Origin: Streptomyces peucetius
Lineage (GTDB): Bacteria > Actinomycetota > Actinomycetes > Streptomycetales > Streptomycetaceae
Assembly (NCBI RefSeq): GCF_025854275.1
Contig: NZ_CP107567.1
Coordinates: forward strand, 6,014,001 to 6,078,000
Length of the DNA: 64,000 bases
Direction: 5' to 3'
Shown: piece by piece, positions 46,681 through 56,244 of the stretch
Layout of the letters: each line of letters starts with the position of its first letter
Numbering within the stretch: the stretch's first letter is position 1
Notes under the pieces: model-generated
Seen by the model: only the letters and a program-made list of their open reading frames with translations
Told to the model about the DNA's origin: nothing
Database searches by the model: none
Program-made: the position numbers and the translations under genes

Positions 46681-47388
46681 ATGCTCGTAGCCGCCGCCGT
46701 GTGTCCGTGCCCGCCGCTTCTCGTGCCGGAGGTCGCCTCCGGAGCCGCGCCAGAGCTGGACGCGGTCCGCGCCGCGTCCGCCGACGCGGTGGCCGTGCTC
46801 GCGGCCTCCAGGCCGGACCTGCTCATCGTGGTCGGACCCGCCGAGCAGGCGCACCGCGGACCCCATACCGCCGGCGCGGCCGGTTCGTTCCGTGGCTTCG
46901 GGGTGGACCTCGAAGTGCGGCTCGGCGAAGGGCCCGGGCAGGAGCGGGCACTGGCGCCCTCACTCGCCGTCGGCGCCTGGCTGCTCGACCGCAACCGCTG
47001 GTCGGCCGCTCCCGTCGAGGGGCTCGGCGTCGGTGAGCCGCTCGACACCGAGCGCTGCGTGGCGGCGGGGCGCGAGCTCGCCGCCCGCGCCGAACGCGTC
47101 GCGCTGATGGTGATGGGCGACGGCAGCGCATGCCGCACGCTCAAGGCCCCCGGCTACCTCGACGCGCGCGCGGTGGACTTCGACCGGCGGGCCGCCGACG
47201 CGCTCGGCGCAGCGGACATCGACGGGCTCAAGGCGCTGGACGAGTTGCAGGCACGTGAGCTCAAGGTCTCGGGCCGCGCCCCCTGGCAGGTTCTCGCCGG
47301 GGCCGCGGAGGGAGCCGGCCTGGAGGGCCGGCTGCTCCACGAGGACGCCCCGTACGGGGTCGGCTACTTCGTCGCGGCCTGGTCGTAG
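46681..47388 (+). CDS. Class III extradiol dioxygenase subunit B-like protein
   Basis: 235 aa. The sequence opens VAAAVCPCPPLLVPEVA, carries LLIVVGPAEQAH and a later GDGSACR.LKAPGYLDARAVDFD, matching the LigB-like extradiol dioxygenase superfamily proteins encoded between miaB and miaA in streptomycetes. The metal-ligand histidines of true LigB enzymes are not obvious (CPCPPLL in place of a PH motif), so catalytic activity is doubtful. Start ATG 46681. Conserved position suggests a housekeeping role not yet defined to my knowledge. Confidence 0.75.
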   Translation: MLVAAAVCPCPPLLVPEVASGAAPELDAVRAASADAVAVLAASRPDLLIVVGPAEQAHRGPHTAGAAGSFRGFGVDLEVRLGEGPGQERALAPSLAVGAWLLDRNRWSAAPVEGLGVGEPLDTERCVAAGRELAARAERVALMVMGDGSACRTLKAPGYLDARAVDFDRRAADALGAADIDGLKALDELQARELKVSGRAPWQVLAGAAEGAGLEGRLLHEDAPYGVGYFVAAWS

Positions 47389-47408
47389 GGGCCCGGGACA
47401 CAGTGGAA

Positions 47409-47441
47409 GACGGCCGTGGAGCGAGGTGCTCCACGGCCGTC
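47409..47441. terminator. Bidirectional terminator hairpin
   Basis: 14-bp perfect stem GACGGCCGTGGAGC (47409-47422) and complement (47428-47441), loop GAGGT, between the convergent extradiol-like and antitoxin-like genes. Confidence 0.85.
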
Positions 47442-47511
47442 CTCCGCTGAACCGGCCCGGTACCGTTTGCTGAACCGGCCCGGTGCCCTCGGCGGAACCG
47501 GCCGGGTGCCC

Positions 47512-47751
47512 TCAGGCGGCCGGCGGTGTCGTCCCGCGGCCGTCCTTGTGCGCGATGCGGCCCAGGGCGTCCTTGGCCTTGCCGGTACCCGTTTCGATCT
47601 TGTTGCTGTACTTGCCCTTGGTCTTGGCGTCGACCGTCCGGGCGGCTCTCTCCAGGCCCTGCCCGATCCGACCCTCGTGCTGCTGGGCGAGGTCGGAGAC
47701 CTTGTCCTTCGCGGGGCCGATCTTGGCCTTCAGGTTGTCCAGGAACCCCAT
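47512..47751 (-). CDS. Small Rv0909/MT0933-type antitoxin-like protein
   Basis: 79 aa, Lys/Ala/Gly-rich, opening MGFLDNLKAKIGPAKDKVSDLA and containing the QHEGRIGQGLERAARTVDAKTKGKYSNKI core typical of the MT0933-like antitoxin family. No toxin (e.g. SRPBCC-fold MT0934 type) is encoded alongside, so an antitoxin role here is unproven; it may be an orphan stress protein. Downstream of the small acidic gene on the same strand, 42 nt apart. Confidence 0.78.
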   Translation of the reverse strand: MGFLDNLKAKIGPAKDKVSDLAQQHEGRIGQGLERAARTVDAKTKGKYSNKIETGTGKAKDALGRIAHKDGRGTTPPAA

Positions 47752-47793
47752 GGAGCACCTTCCCTCGTAGCCGGAACCGCCGTCTGGCGGAAA

Positions 47794-48066
47794 CTACTTC
47801 CGGGCGCCCTCGCCGGCCTCGCTGTCCGCCGCGTCCTCGGCCGACTGCTGCCGGGGAATCTCCACGGCCTCGGCCGGAGCGACCCCGTCGGCCTCGGCCC
47901 CTGCCTTGGCCTCGGGCTCTGCCTCTGGCGGCGCCGTACCGTCGGTCGCCTCAGGACGCTCCGCCGAAGCTTCCGCGGAGCGTTCCGAGGGTGCCGGGGT
48001 CACCGGGGACGCCGGAGCCTCCTCGGCAGCTGCGGGCTTACCGCGAAACCATGAAAAAACACCCAT
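47794..48066 (-). CDS. Small acidic Ala/Glu/Pro-rich protein
   Basis: 90 aa. Begins MGVFSWFRGKP, then nearly all Ala, Glu, Pro, Ser and Thr with no predicted globular core, ending GEGARK. The N-terminal amphipathic MGVFSWFRGK patch is commonly seen in a family of conserved actinobacterial low-complexity proteins and may touch membranes (inference). Divergent from miaA with a 183-nt gap. Function unknown. Confidence 0.6.
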   Translation of the reverse strand: MGVFSWFRGKPAAAEEAPASPVTPAPSERSAEASAERPEATDGTAPPEAEPEAKAGAEADGVAPAEAVEIPRQQSAEDAADSEAGEGARK

Positions 48067-48249
48067 ATCTACTCCATACACTACTCGTGCGGGCGAAGTT
48101 CCGCGCCGCTCGGAGCGTCCACTTGCGTCTCGCACGGGCACCGGTGCGAAAACCGGCATGCGGAACCTCGCAACAGGCAACGAGACCGCGCGTCCACCGT
48201 CACCTCGCTCGTTCGAGTACACGCTCTCCGGGTTTGGGAGACTGGGTCG

Positions 48250-49188
48250 GTGAGAAGTGCAGCTCCCGCACCGCGGGTCATCGCCGTCGTCGGTCCCACC
48301 GCAGCCGGAAAGTCGGATCTGGGGGTATTCCTTGCCCAGCAGTTGAACGGCGAAGTCGTCAACGCCGACTCCATGCAGCTCTACCGTGGGATGGACATCG
48401 GCACCGCCAAGCTGACGATGCAGGAACGCGGCGGAGTGCCGCACCGGCTCCTCGACATCTGGGACGTCACCGAGGCCGCGAGCGTCGCCGAGTACCAGCG
48501 ACTGGCACGGACGGAGATCGACCGGCTGCTCGCCGAGGGCCGCACTCCGGTCCTCGTCGGCGGCTCCGGGCTCTACGTACGGGCGGCGATCGACGCCCTC
48601 GAGTTCCCGGGGACCGACCCGCAGGTGCGGGCCCGCCTGGAGGAGGAGCTGGCCGAGCGCGGCCCCGGCGTCCTGCACACCCGGCTGGCGGCCGCCGACC
48701 CGGAGGCGGGCCGTGCCATCCTGCCGAGCAACGGCCGGCGGATCGTCCGGGCCCTCGAGGTCATCGAGATCACCGGCAAGCCCTTCACCGCCAACCTCCC
48801 CGGACACGACGCCGTCTACGACACCCTCCAGATCGGCGTCGACGTCGCGCGGCCGGAGCTCGACGGGCGGATCGCGGTGCGCGTCGACCGGATGTGGGAG
48901 GCGGGCCTCGTCGACGAGGTGCGCACGCTCGAGGCGCAGGGGCTGCGCGAAGGGCTCACCGCCTCGCGCGCTCTCGGCTACCAGCAGGTGCTCACGGCAC
49001 TCGCCGGGGAGTGCACCGAGCAGGAGGCGCGCGACGAGACGGTGCGCGCCACCAAGCGCTTCGCCCGCCGTCAGGACTCGTGGTTCCGGCGCGATCAGAG
49101 GGTGCACTGGCTGAGCGGTGCCGCCGACGACAGGACGGAACTTCCGCATCGAGCGCTGACGTTGATCGAACGAGCGGTCACAGCCTGA
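48250..49188 (+). CDS. miaA: tRNA dimethylallyltransferase
   Basis: 312 aa, GTG start. Adds the dimethylallyl group to A37 of UNN-reading tRNAs, the step before MiaB. P-loop VVGPTAAGKSDL, NADSMQLYRGMDIGTAK, GGSGLYVRAAIDAL, then SRALGYQQVL and RFARRQDSWFRRD near the C-terminus; all family motifs intact and length normal. Confidence 0.97.
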   Translation: MRSAAPAPRVIAVVGPTAAGKSDLGVFLAQQLNGEVVNADSMQLYRGMDIGTAKLTMQERGGVPHRLLDIWDVTEAASVAEYQRLARTEIDRLLAEGRTPVLVGGSGLYVRAAIDALEFPGTDPQVRARLEEELAERGPGVLHTRLAAADPEAGRAILPSNGRRIVRALEVIEITGKPFTANLPGHDAVYDTLQIGVDVARPELDGRIAVRVDRMWEAGLVDEVRTLEAQGLREGLTASRALGYQQVLTALAGECTEQEARDETVRATKRFARRQDSWFRRDQRVHWLSGAADDRTELPHRALTLIERAVTA

Positions 49189-49288
49189 TCACGTGATGGC
49201 ATCGGGACGCTCCGCCCGTCATTCCGGCCCCCGGGGGCGTGCCATCATCGAGCATCGATCGACAGTTGAGTCCGAGTTGGGAGGGCGC

Positions 49289-49741
49289 GTGGCGATGGAG
49301 GCCGGCCCTCGCGACACGGAACAGCAGCAACGGCGGGACCCGGCGGACGGCAGCCCGTCCGGCCTCAGTCCCGACGGACCCGACGAGCAGGAGATGCTCG
49401 CGGAGGAGGTCGAGGTCGAGCTGCGCCCGCAGCGGCGGCTCAGAATCTGGCAGCTCGCCCCCATCGTCGGCCTGGCGGCCACCGGCTCCCTGATGTTCGC
49501 CTTCCCGCTCGCCTTCGGCACGGGGGACGGGGGAGCGGTCGTCGCCATGCTGGGCCTGCTGATCAGCTGCTGCGCCGCCGGCTGGGGCCTGATGGCCGCG
49601 CGCCGCGTCGGCCACACCTGGCCCGGCCTGCCGGCGCGCGGCTCCGGCGAGCGCCCGGACTGGCGCGTGATCGCGCTGTACGTGGGCATCGCCACGGTGC
49701 TCGTGGCCCTCGCGGTGTGGCGTGTGGCACGCCTGAGGTGA
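49289..49741 (+). CDS. Conserved membrane protein
   Basis: 150 aa from GTG 49289 (GGGAGG upstream). A hydrophilic, acidic N-terminal 45 residues is followed by RLRIWQLAPIVGLAATGSLMFAFPLAF, a second helix AVVAMLGLLISCCAAGWGLMAA, and a third IALYVGIATVLVALAVW. Lies between miaA and dapF, a conserved context in Streptomyces; function not known. A longer in-frame ATG at 49193 lacks a ribosome site. Confidence 0.78.
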   Translation: MAMEAGPRDTEQQQRRDPADGSPSGLSPDGPDEQEMLAEEVEVELRPQRRLRIWQLAPIVGLAATGSLMFAFPLAFGTGDGGAVVAMLGLLISCCAAGWGLMAARRVGHTWPGLPARGSGERPDWRVIALYVGIATVLVALAVWRVARLR

Positions 49742-49784
49742 CCGGCTCCGGCCGCTGTCGGACCGTCCTCGTACGATGGAGCAC

Positions 49785-50690
49785 GTGAGCACCTCGCAGA
49801 TGTCGCCCCTCCCCTTCCTCAAGGGCCACGGGACCGAGAACGACTTCGTGATCGTCCCCGACCCGGACAACACGGTCGGTCTTCCCGCCGCGGCCGTCGC
49901 CCGTCTGTGCGACCGCCGGGCCGGTATCGGCGGCGACGGCCTGCTGCACGTGGTGCGGTCGGCGGCCCATCCGGAGGCCCGGCACATGGCCGGCGAGGCC
50001 GAATGGTTCATGGACTACCGCAACGCGGACGGTTCCGTCGCCGAGATGTGCGGCAACGGTGTCCGGGTTTTCGCGGGGTATCTCCAGCGCGCCGGCCACG
50101 TCGAGGAGGGCGAGCTGTCCGTCGCGACGCGCGGCGGGATCAAGAAGGTGCGCCTCGCCAAGGTGCCCTCCGGGAGCGGCACCGCCACGGGCGACATCAC
50201 CGTCTTCATGGGACGCGCCGAGCTCCCCGAGGACGGCGTCACCGTCTCGGTCGGCGCCCGCAGTTGGCCGGCGAGGAACGTGAACATGGGCAACCCCCAC
50301 GCGGTCGCCTTCGTCGAGGACCTGGCCCACGCCGGTGAGCTGCGGACCGCGCCGCAGTGCACCCCGGCGTCGGTCTACCCGGACGGCGTCAACGTCGAGT
50401 TCGTCGTCGACCGCGGCGAACGGCACGTCGCGATGCGCGTCCATGAACGAGGCTCCGGCGAGACCCGCTCCTGCGGGACCGGCGCCTGCGCCGTCGCCGT
50501 GGCCGCCGCGCGCCGCGACCACCTGGACCCGGCCGTCACCGGCGTGGCCGTCACATACACGGTCGACCTGCCCGGCGGGCGTCTTGTGATCACGGAGCGG
50601 CCCGACGGCGAGATCGAGATGACCGGCCCCGCGGTGATCGTCGCCGAGGGGCTGATCGACCCCGTTCTCCTCGAAACCGTGACCGCATAG
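49785..50690 (+). CDS. dapF: Diaminopimelate epimerase
   Basis: 301 aa. Interconverts LL- and meso-diaminopimelate for peptidoglycan and lysine synthesis. Opens FLKGHGTENDFV; the two catalytic cysteines are in EMCGNGVRVF and SCGTGACA; YRNADGSVAE and NMGNPHAV are also present. GTG 49785 is chosen by similarity to the usual streptomycete N-terminus (MSTSQ); the ATG at 49776 is an alternative. Streptomyces has LL-DAP walls, so this makes meso-DAP mainly for lysine. Confidence 0.95.
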   Translation: MSTSQMSPLPFLKGHGTENDFVIVPDPDNTVGLPAAAVARLCDRRAGIGGDGLLHVVRSAAHPEARHMAGEAEWFMDYRNADGSVAEMCGNGVRVFAGYLQRAGHVEEGELSVATRGGIKKVRLAKVPSGSGTATGDITVFMGRAELPEDGVTVSVGARSWPARNVNMGNPHAVAFVEDLAHAGELRTAPQCTPASVYPDGVNVEFVVDRGERHVAMRVHERGSGETRSCGTGACAVAVAAARRDHLDPAVTGVAVTYTVDLPGGRLVITERPDGEIEMTGPAVIVAEGLIDPVLLETVTA

Positions 50691-50829
50691 CGCTTCGCTC
50701 GAATGGGTGATCCGTTTCACGCTGAGAGAGAGCCGGACTGCGCCACGTGGTGGGCTCGGTAGCATCAAGCACCGGCCCGGAGGCACGCCAGTTCTCCGTA
50801 CCGCCGGTCGAAGCTGCCGGAGGTGCCCC

Positions 50830-52911
50830 ATGAGCGCAGAGGCCACCAACCCAGGTGCCCACAGCCGCAGGCGCGGCCGTCCGAGGATCGACCTCCGCAG
50901 GCTGGGCCGCGCCGCCGCACTGCTGGGTCCCACGGGGCGGGACCGGCTCCCCGACGCGATCGGCCATGTCGTGGAGGCCCACCGGGCGCACCACCCCGAC
51001 GCCGACCTGGCTCCCCTGCACAAGGCGTACCTGCTCGCGGAGGCCTCCCACCGCGGGCAGTTCCGCAAGAGCGGCGAGCCCTACATCACCCACCCCCTCG
51101 CCGTGACGCTCATCCTGGCCGAACTGGGGGCGGAGACCACCACGCTCACCGCGTCACTGCTCCACGACACCGTCGAGGACACGGAAGTGACCCTCGATCA
51201 GGTGAAGGAGGAGTTCGGTGCCGAGGTCGGCTATCTGGTCGACGGCGTCACCAAGCTCGAGAAGGTGGACTACGGCGCCGCCGCCGAACCGGAGACCTTC
51301 CGCAAGATGCTCGTCGCCACGGGCAACGACGTCCGCGTGATGTCCATCAAACTCGCCGACCGGCTGCACAACATGCGCACCCTGACGGTGATGCGCCCCG
51401 AGAAGCAGGCACGTATCGCCAGGGTCACCCGCGATGTGCTGATCCCGCTCGCCGAACGGCTCGGTGTCCAGGCGCTCAAGAGCGAGCTGGAGGACCTGGT
51501 CTTCGCGATCCTGCACCCGGAGGAGTACGAGCGGACCCGCGCGCTCATCGCCGAGAACGCCACGTCGTGCACCGCGCTCGCCGCCTTCGCGGACGACTTC
51601 CGGGCCGCCCTGCGCGAGGCCGGCATCAGCGCCGAAGTGCTGATCAGACCACGGCACTTCGTGTCCGTGCACCGGGTCTGTCTCAAACGCTCGCAACTGC
51701 GCAGCACGGACTTCGGCCGGCTGCTGATCCTCGTCTCCGAGGACGCCGACTGCTACGCCGTCCTCGGCGAGCTGCACACCTGCTTCACGCCGGTGATCTC
51801 CGAGTTCAAGGACTTCATTGCGGCACCGAAGTTCAACCTGTACCAGTCGCTGCACACCGCGGTCGCCGGCCCGGACGGCGCCGTCGCCGAAGTCCTCATC
51901 CGTACGCATCAGATGCACAAGGTCGCCGAGGCCGGGGTGGTCGCACTGGGCAACCCGTACGTGCCCGTGGACGGGGCGGAGCCGGTGGACGGCGAGCGGG
52001 CCGACCCGACCAGGCCCGGCTGGCTGTCCCGGCTGCTGGAGTGGCAGCAGTCCACCCCGGACCCCGACACCTTCTGGACGTCCCTGCGGGCTGACCTGGC
52101 GCAGGACCGGGAGATCACCGTCTTCCGCGCCGACGGCCGTGCCCTCGGCCTGCCGGCCGGGGCGACCTGCGTGGACGCCGCCTACGCTCAGTACGGCGAA
52201 GCGGCGCACGCCTGCATCGGCGCGCGCGTCAACGGCCGTCTCGCCACGCTGAGCACGGTCCTCGGCGACGGCGACACCGTCCATGTCCTGCTGGCCCAGG
52301 ACAGCGCCTCCGGGCCGTCCCCGCAGTGGCTCGACCACGCCCGCACCCCGGCCGCCCGTATCGCGATCACCAGCTGGCTCGACACGCACCCGGAGGGTGC
52401 CGCAGCCCCCTCCGCCGCTCCCCGCCGGCCCGCCCCGCTCCCCGCCGGCCGGCCGGTCTCGGCGAACGCCGTGGTGGACCTCCCCGAGGCCACGGTACGG
52501 CTCGCCGGCTGCTGCACCCCCGTACCGCCCGACGCCGTCACCGGGTTCCCCGTACGCGGCGGCGCCGTGACCGTCCACCGGCAGGAGTGCCCGGCGGTGG
52601 CGCGCATGACGGGCGTGGGACGCGAGCCGGTGCCGGTGCGCTGGGGCGACGCGGCCGAATGCCGCGTCACCCTGGTCGCGGAGTCGTTCGGCCGGCCGCG
52701 GCTGCTGGCCGACCTCACGGAAGCGATCGCCGGGCAGGGCGCCGCGGTCGTGTCGGCCACCGTCGAGCCTCCGGCCCAGCAGCGGGTCCGGCACACGTAC
52801 ACCCTCCAACTTCCCGATGCGGCGGGGCTCCCGGCCCTCATGAGAGCCATGCGCGACGTGCCCGGGGTGTACGACGTGAGCCGCACCCAGCATCCGGCGG
52901 CCACCGCCTGA
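50830..52911 (+). CDS. RelA/SpoT homologue, RshA-like
   Basis: 693 aa; ATG 50830 with GGAGG 7 nt upstream. HD hydrolase domain is complete (HRGQFRKSGEPYITHPLAV, LLHDTVEDTEV, KLADRLHNMRTL). The RelA/SpoT synthetase region is recognisable (EFKDFIAAPKFNLYQSLHT) but the GRxKxxxSIxxK equivalent reads RPRHFVSVHRVCLK and the DLxGxR-type segment is TDFGRLLIL, so synthetase residues look changed. TGS domain (EITVFRADGRALGLPAGATCVDAAYA), a CC motif LAGCCTPVPPD and a C-terminal ACT-like domain follow. By position it matches the second Streptomyces RSH protein rather than relA. Probably controls (p)ppGpp, with hydrolase activity the safer call. Confidence 0.9.
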   Translation: MSAEATNPGAHSRRRGRPRIDLRRLGRAAALLGPTGRDRLPDAIGHVVEAHRAHHPDADLAPLHKAYLLAEASHRGQFRKSGEPYITHPLAVTLILAELGAETTTLTASLLHDTVEDTEVTLDQVKEEFGAEVGYLVDGVTKLEKVDYGAAAEPETFRKMLVATGNDVRVMSIKLADRLHNMRTLTVMRPEKQARIARVTRDVLIPLAERLGVQALKSELEDLVFAILHPEEYERTRALIAENATSCTALAAFADDFRAALREAGISAEVLIRPRHFVSVHRVCLKRSQLRSTDFGRLLILVSEDADCYAVLGELHTCFTPVISEFKDFIAAPKFNLYQSLHTAVAGPDGAVAEVLIRTHQMHKVAEAGVVALGNPYVPVDGAEPVDGERADPTRPGWLSRLLEWQQSTPDPDTFWTSLRADLAQDREITVFRADGRALGLPAGATCVDAAYAQYGEAAHACIGARVNGRLATLSTVLGDGDTVHVLLAQDSASGPSPQWLDHARTPAARIAITSWLDTHPEGAAAPSAAPRRPAPLPAGRPVSANAVVDLPEATVRLAGCCTPVPPDAVTGFPVRGGAVTVHRQECPAVARMTGVGREPVPVRWGDAAECRVTLVAESFGRPRLLADLTEAIAGQGAAVVSATVEPPAQQRVRHTYTLQLPDAAGLPALMRAMRDVPGVYDVSRTQHPAATA

Positions 52912-52988
52912 CCTCGTTCGGGTGGGCGCGCCGCCGCCTGTCGCGTGCCCTCACGCTCGGCACGGCCGGGCGCTGGTAGCGGTAGGGC

Positions 52989-54479
52989 ATGCTGCACACA
53001 TCCCGGCGCCGTATGCGTGCCGCCCTGCTGGCCGGCGCGTCGGCCACCCTCATCGCCGCGACCGTGCCCTCGCCCGAGCCGCTCGGCATCGGCGACCGGC
53101 TCTTCCCCCAACTGGGCAACCCCGGCTACGACGTTCTCGAGTACGACATCGCCCTCGCCTACGAGGGTCGCAACGACCGGCCGCTCGAAGCCGTCACGAA
53201 GATCGACGCCTGGTCGACCCGGGGACTCGACCGCGTCAACCTCGACTTCACCCACGGCACGGTCCGCTCGGTCATGGTGAACGACATCCCGGCCGACTTC
53301 GCCACCGCCGGCGAGGACCTCGTCATCGACCCGCCCGCGAACATCCCCGCCGGCTCGCGGATGCGGATCACCGTCACGCACACCAGCGACCCGCGGGGGC
53401 CGAAGGACGCCGGCGGCTGGGTGCGTACCGGGGACGGTCTGGTGATGGCCAACCAGGCGGACGCCGCGCACCGGGTCTTCCCCTCCAACGACCATCCGTC
53501 CGACAAGGCGTACTTCACCTTCCGTGTCACCGCGCCGCCGGACGTCACCGTCGTCGCCAACGGCCGGCGCGTCGCCAGGGCCGTGACCGACAGGCAGGCC
53601 TCGTGGGTCTACCGCACCGGCCACCCCATGGCCACCGAACTGGCCCAGGTCTCCCTCGGCCGGTCGACCGTCGTCGAGCGCCAGGGCCCGCACGGACTGC
53701 CCCTGCGCGACGTCGTCCCCACCGCCGACCGTGAGGCGCTGGAGCCCTGGCTGAAGAAGACGCCGGGCCAGATCGCGTGGATGGAGAAGAAGGTCGGCCG
53801 CTACCCCTTCGACACTTACGGTGTGCTGGTCGCCGACGCCGAGACCGGCTTCGAACTGGAGACGCAGACACTGTCGCTCTTCGAGCGCGCCCTGTTCATG
53901 TCGGGCACCCTCCCCGAGTGGTACGTCGACTCGGTCATGGTGCACGAGCTGGCCCACCAGTGGTTCGGCAACAGCGTCTCGCCGCGCACCTGGTCCGACC
54001 TGTGGCTGAACGAGGGCCACGCCACCTGGTACCAGGCGCTGTACGCCGAGGAGAAGGCGCAGCAGCCGCTCGAGACCCGGATGCGGCGTGCCTACGAACT
54101 CTCCGACGGGTGGCGGGCCGCGGGCGGACCCCCGGCGGCGCCCGCGGCGGCCGCGCCCGGCAAGAAACTCAGCATCTTCCGGCCGGTCGTCTACGACGGC
54201 AGCGCGCTGGTCCTGTACGCGCTGCGGCAGGAGATCGGCAAGACCGCCTTCGAGCGCCTGGAGCGCACCTGGGTCCAGGAGCACCAGGACGCCACGGCGA
54301 CCACGGAGGACTTCACCCAGCTCGCATCCAGCATCGCGGAGCGTGACCTCTCGGCGTTCTTCCAGGGCTGGCTCCACGGCAAGAAGACACCGGAGATGCC
54401 GGGACACCCCGACTGGCGCAGCCAGGCCGTCCAGGACGGCAAGAGCGGCAAGAGCGGCGCCGAGGCCGGTCGCCACTGA
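52989..54479 (+). CDS. Secreted M1-family metallopeptidase
   Basis: 496 aa. Cationic N-terminus and hydrophobic ALLAGASATLIAATVPS act as signal peptide. N-terminal beta domain, then the gluzincin site HELAHQW with the downstream glutamate in LNEGHATW, and FELETQTLSLF in place of the GAMEN exopeptidase motif. C-terminal tail is Lys/Gly/Ser-rich. M1 enzymes remove N-terminal residues from peptides; here acting outside the cell (inference from signal). Lies between the RSH gene and hflX, as in other streptomycetes to my recollection. Confidence 0.88.
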   Translation: MLHTSRRRMRAALLAGASATLIAATVPSPEPLGIGDRLFPQLGNPGYDVLEYDIALAYEGRNDRPLEAVTKIDAWSTRGLDRVNLDFTHGTVRSVMVNDIPADFATAGEDLVIDPPANIPAGSRMRITVTHTSDPRGPKDAGGWVRTGDGLVMANQADAAHRVFPSNDHPSDKAYFTFRVTAPPDVTVVANGRRVARAVTDRQASWVYRTGHPMATELAQVSLGRSTVVERQGPHGLPLRDVVPTADREALEPWLKKTPGQIAWMEKKVGRYPFDTYGVLVADAETGFELETQTLSLFERALFMSGTLPEWYVDSVMVHELAHQWFGNSVSPRTWSDLWLNEGHATWYQALYAEEKAQQPLETRMRRAYELSDGWRAAGGPPAAPAAAAPGKKLSIFRPVVYDGSALVLYALRQEIGKTAFERLERTWVQEHQDATATTEDFTQLASSIAERDLSAFFQGWLHGKKTPEMPGHPDWRSQAVQDGKSGKSGAEAGRH

Positions 54480-54660
54480 AGGGCGCCGGAAATCAGGGTG
54501 ACGGTCCCGGACGGCCCGTGCGACCATCAGCAGGTCGGCGCGGCTGCCGGGGCCGGAACCCCCTCGGGGAATCTTCCGCGGCATTCACGCGTTGTTCATG
54601 GCACCGGAGCAGTCCGGCACTATGCCGGCGGGCCGCTCCTCACATCGACGTAAGGATCCA

Positions 54661-56151
54661 ATGACCTCCTCTTCATCCCCTTCCCAGGAAAAGCAGAGCT
54701 TCGCGGAGACGCGCGCCGAGAGCCTTCGGGCCGATGCCCTGATGGAAGAGGACGTCGCCTGGAGCTACGAGATCGACACCGAGCGGGACGGCGACCAGCT
54801 CGACCGCTCCGAGCGTGCCGCGCTGCGGCGAGTGGTGGGCCTCTCCACCGAGCTCGAGGACGTCACCGAGGTCGAGTACCGGCAGCTGCGACTCGAGCGC
54901 GTCGTGCTGGTCGGCGTCTGGACCTCGGGGACGGTGCAGGACGCCGAGAACTCCCTCGCGGAGCTGGCGGCCCTCGCCGAGACGGCCGGTGCGCTGGTTC
55001 TCGACGGCGTCATCCAGCGCCGCGACAAGCCGGACCCGGCCACGTACATCGGTTCGGGCAAGGCGCAGGAGCTGCGCGACATCGTGCTCGAGACCGGTGC
55101 CGACACCGTCGTCTGCGACGGTGAGCTCAGCCCCGGCCAGCTGATCCAGCTCGAGGACGTCGTCAAGGTCAAGGTGGTCGACCGGACCGCCCTGATCCTC
55201 GACATCTTCGCCCAGCACGCCAAGTCCCGAGAGGGCAAGGCGCAGGTGGCACTGGCGCAGATGCAGTACATGCTGCCCAGGCTCCGAGGCTGGGGTCAGT
55301 CGCTGTCCCGTCAGATGGGTGGCGGCGGCAGCGGCGGCATGGCCACCCGCGGTCCCGGTGAGACGAAGATCGAGACGGACCGGCGCCGGATTCGCGAGAA
55401 GATGGCGAAGATGCGCCGTGAGATCGCGGAGATGAAGACCGGCCGCGACATCAAGCGCCAGGAGCGCCGCCGTAACAAGGTGCCTTCGGTCGCCATCGCC
55501 GGTTACACCAACGCGGGCAAGTCGTCCCTGCTCAACCGCCTCACCGGCGCCGGTGTCCTGGTGGAGAACGCACTGTTCGCCACTCTGGACCCGACCGTCC
55601 GGAGGGCCGAGACCCCGAGCGGCCGCGGATACACTCTGGCCGACACCGTCGGGTTCGTACGCCACCTGCCGCACCACCTGGTCGAGGCGTTCCGTTCCAC
55701 CATGGAGGAGGTCGGGGACTCCGACCTGATCCTGCACGTGGTCGACGGGGCGCACCCGGCACCGGAGGAGCAGCTGGCGGCCGTGCGCGAGGTCATCCGC
55801 GACGTGGGCGCGGTGGACGTGCCCGAGATCGTGGTGATCAACAAGGCGGACGCTGCCGATCCGCTGGTGCTGCAGCGCCTGCTGCGCGTCGAGCGGCACG
55901 CGATCGCGGTGTCGGCGCGGACCGGCGCGGGCATCGACGAGCTGATGCGGCTGATCGACTCCGAGCTGCCCCGGCCGAAGATCCAGATCGAGGCGGTCGT
56001 GCCCTACACCCAGGGCGGGCTGGTCTCGCGGGTCCACGCCGACGGCGAGGTGATCTCCGAGGAGCACACCACGGAGGGCACGCTGCTGAAGGCACGGGTG
56101 CACGAGGAACTGGCCGCGGCCCTGTCCCCGTATGTGCCCGCCGCGCACTGA
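54661..56151 (+). CDS. hflX: Ribosome-associated GTPase HflX
   Basis: 496 aa from ATG 54661 (AAGGAT upstream). N-terminal HflX domain (GVWTSG, YIGSGKAQEL, DGELSPGQLIQLED), glycine linker QMGGGGSGGMATRGPGETKIETD, then G domain: G1 AGYTNAGKSSLLN, G3 DTVGFVRHLPHHL, G4 NKAD, G5 SARTGAG. HflX splits stalled or heat-damaged ribosomes and can act in hibernation recovery. Longer in-frame starts upstream have no ribosome site. Confidence 0.96.
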   Translation: MTSSSSPSQEKQSFAETRAESLRADALMEEDVAWSYEIDTERDGDQLDRSERAALRRVVGLSTELEDVTEVEYRQLRLERVVLVGVWTSGTVQDAENSLAELAALAETAGALVLDGVIQRRDKPDPATYIGSGKAQELRDIVLETGADTVVCDGELSPGQLIQLEDVVKVKVVDRTALILDIFAQHAKSREGKAQVALAQMQYMLPRLRGWGQSLSRQMGGGGSGGMATRGPGETKIETDRRRIREKMAKMRREIAEMKTGRDIKRQERRRNKVPSVAIAGYTNAGKSSLLNRLTGAGVLVENALFATLDPTVRRAETPSGRGYTLADTVGFVRHLPHHLVEAFRSTMEEVGDSDLILHVVDGAHPAPEEQLAAVREVIRDVGAVDVPEIVVINKADAADPLVLQRLLRVERHAIAVSARTGAGIDELMRLIDSELPRPKIQIEAVVPYTQGGLVSRVHADGEVISEEHTTEGTLLKARVHEELAAALSPYVPAAH

Positions 56152-56179
56152 CCCGGGAGCCACCGGCTTCTGAACACGG

Positions 56180-56222
56180 CGAAAGGCCCGCCCCCGGTTG
56201 AACTCCAGGGGCGGGCCTTTCG
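56180..56222. terminator. Bidirectional terminator hairpin
   Basis: 15-bp perfect stem CGAAAGGCCCGCCCC (56180-56194) with 56208-56222, 13-nt loop, and short A/T tracts at the outer arm. Placed between convergent hflX and the first protease gene. Confidence 0.9.
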
Positions 56223-56244
56223 GCTGTTCACACGGTCGCCGGGT

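Noticed and set aside
47512..47751. Toxin-antitoxin pair with the neighbouring acidic gene
   Set aside because: The neighbour is low complexity without toxin features; only an antitoxin-like family resemblance exists.
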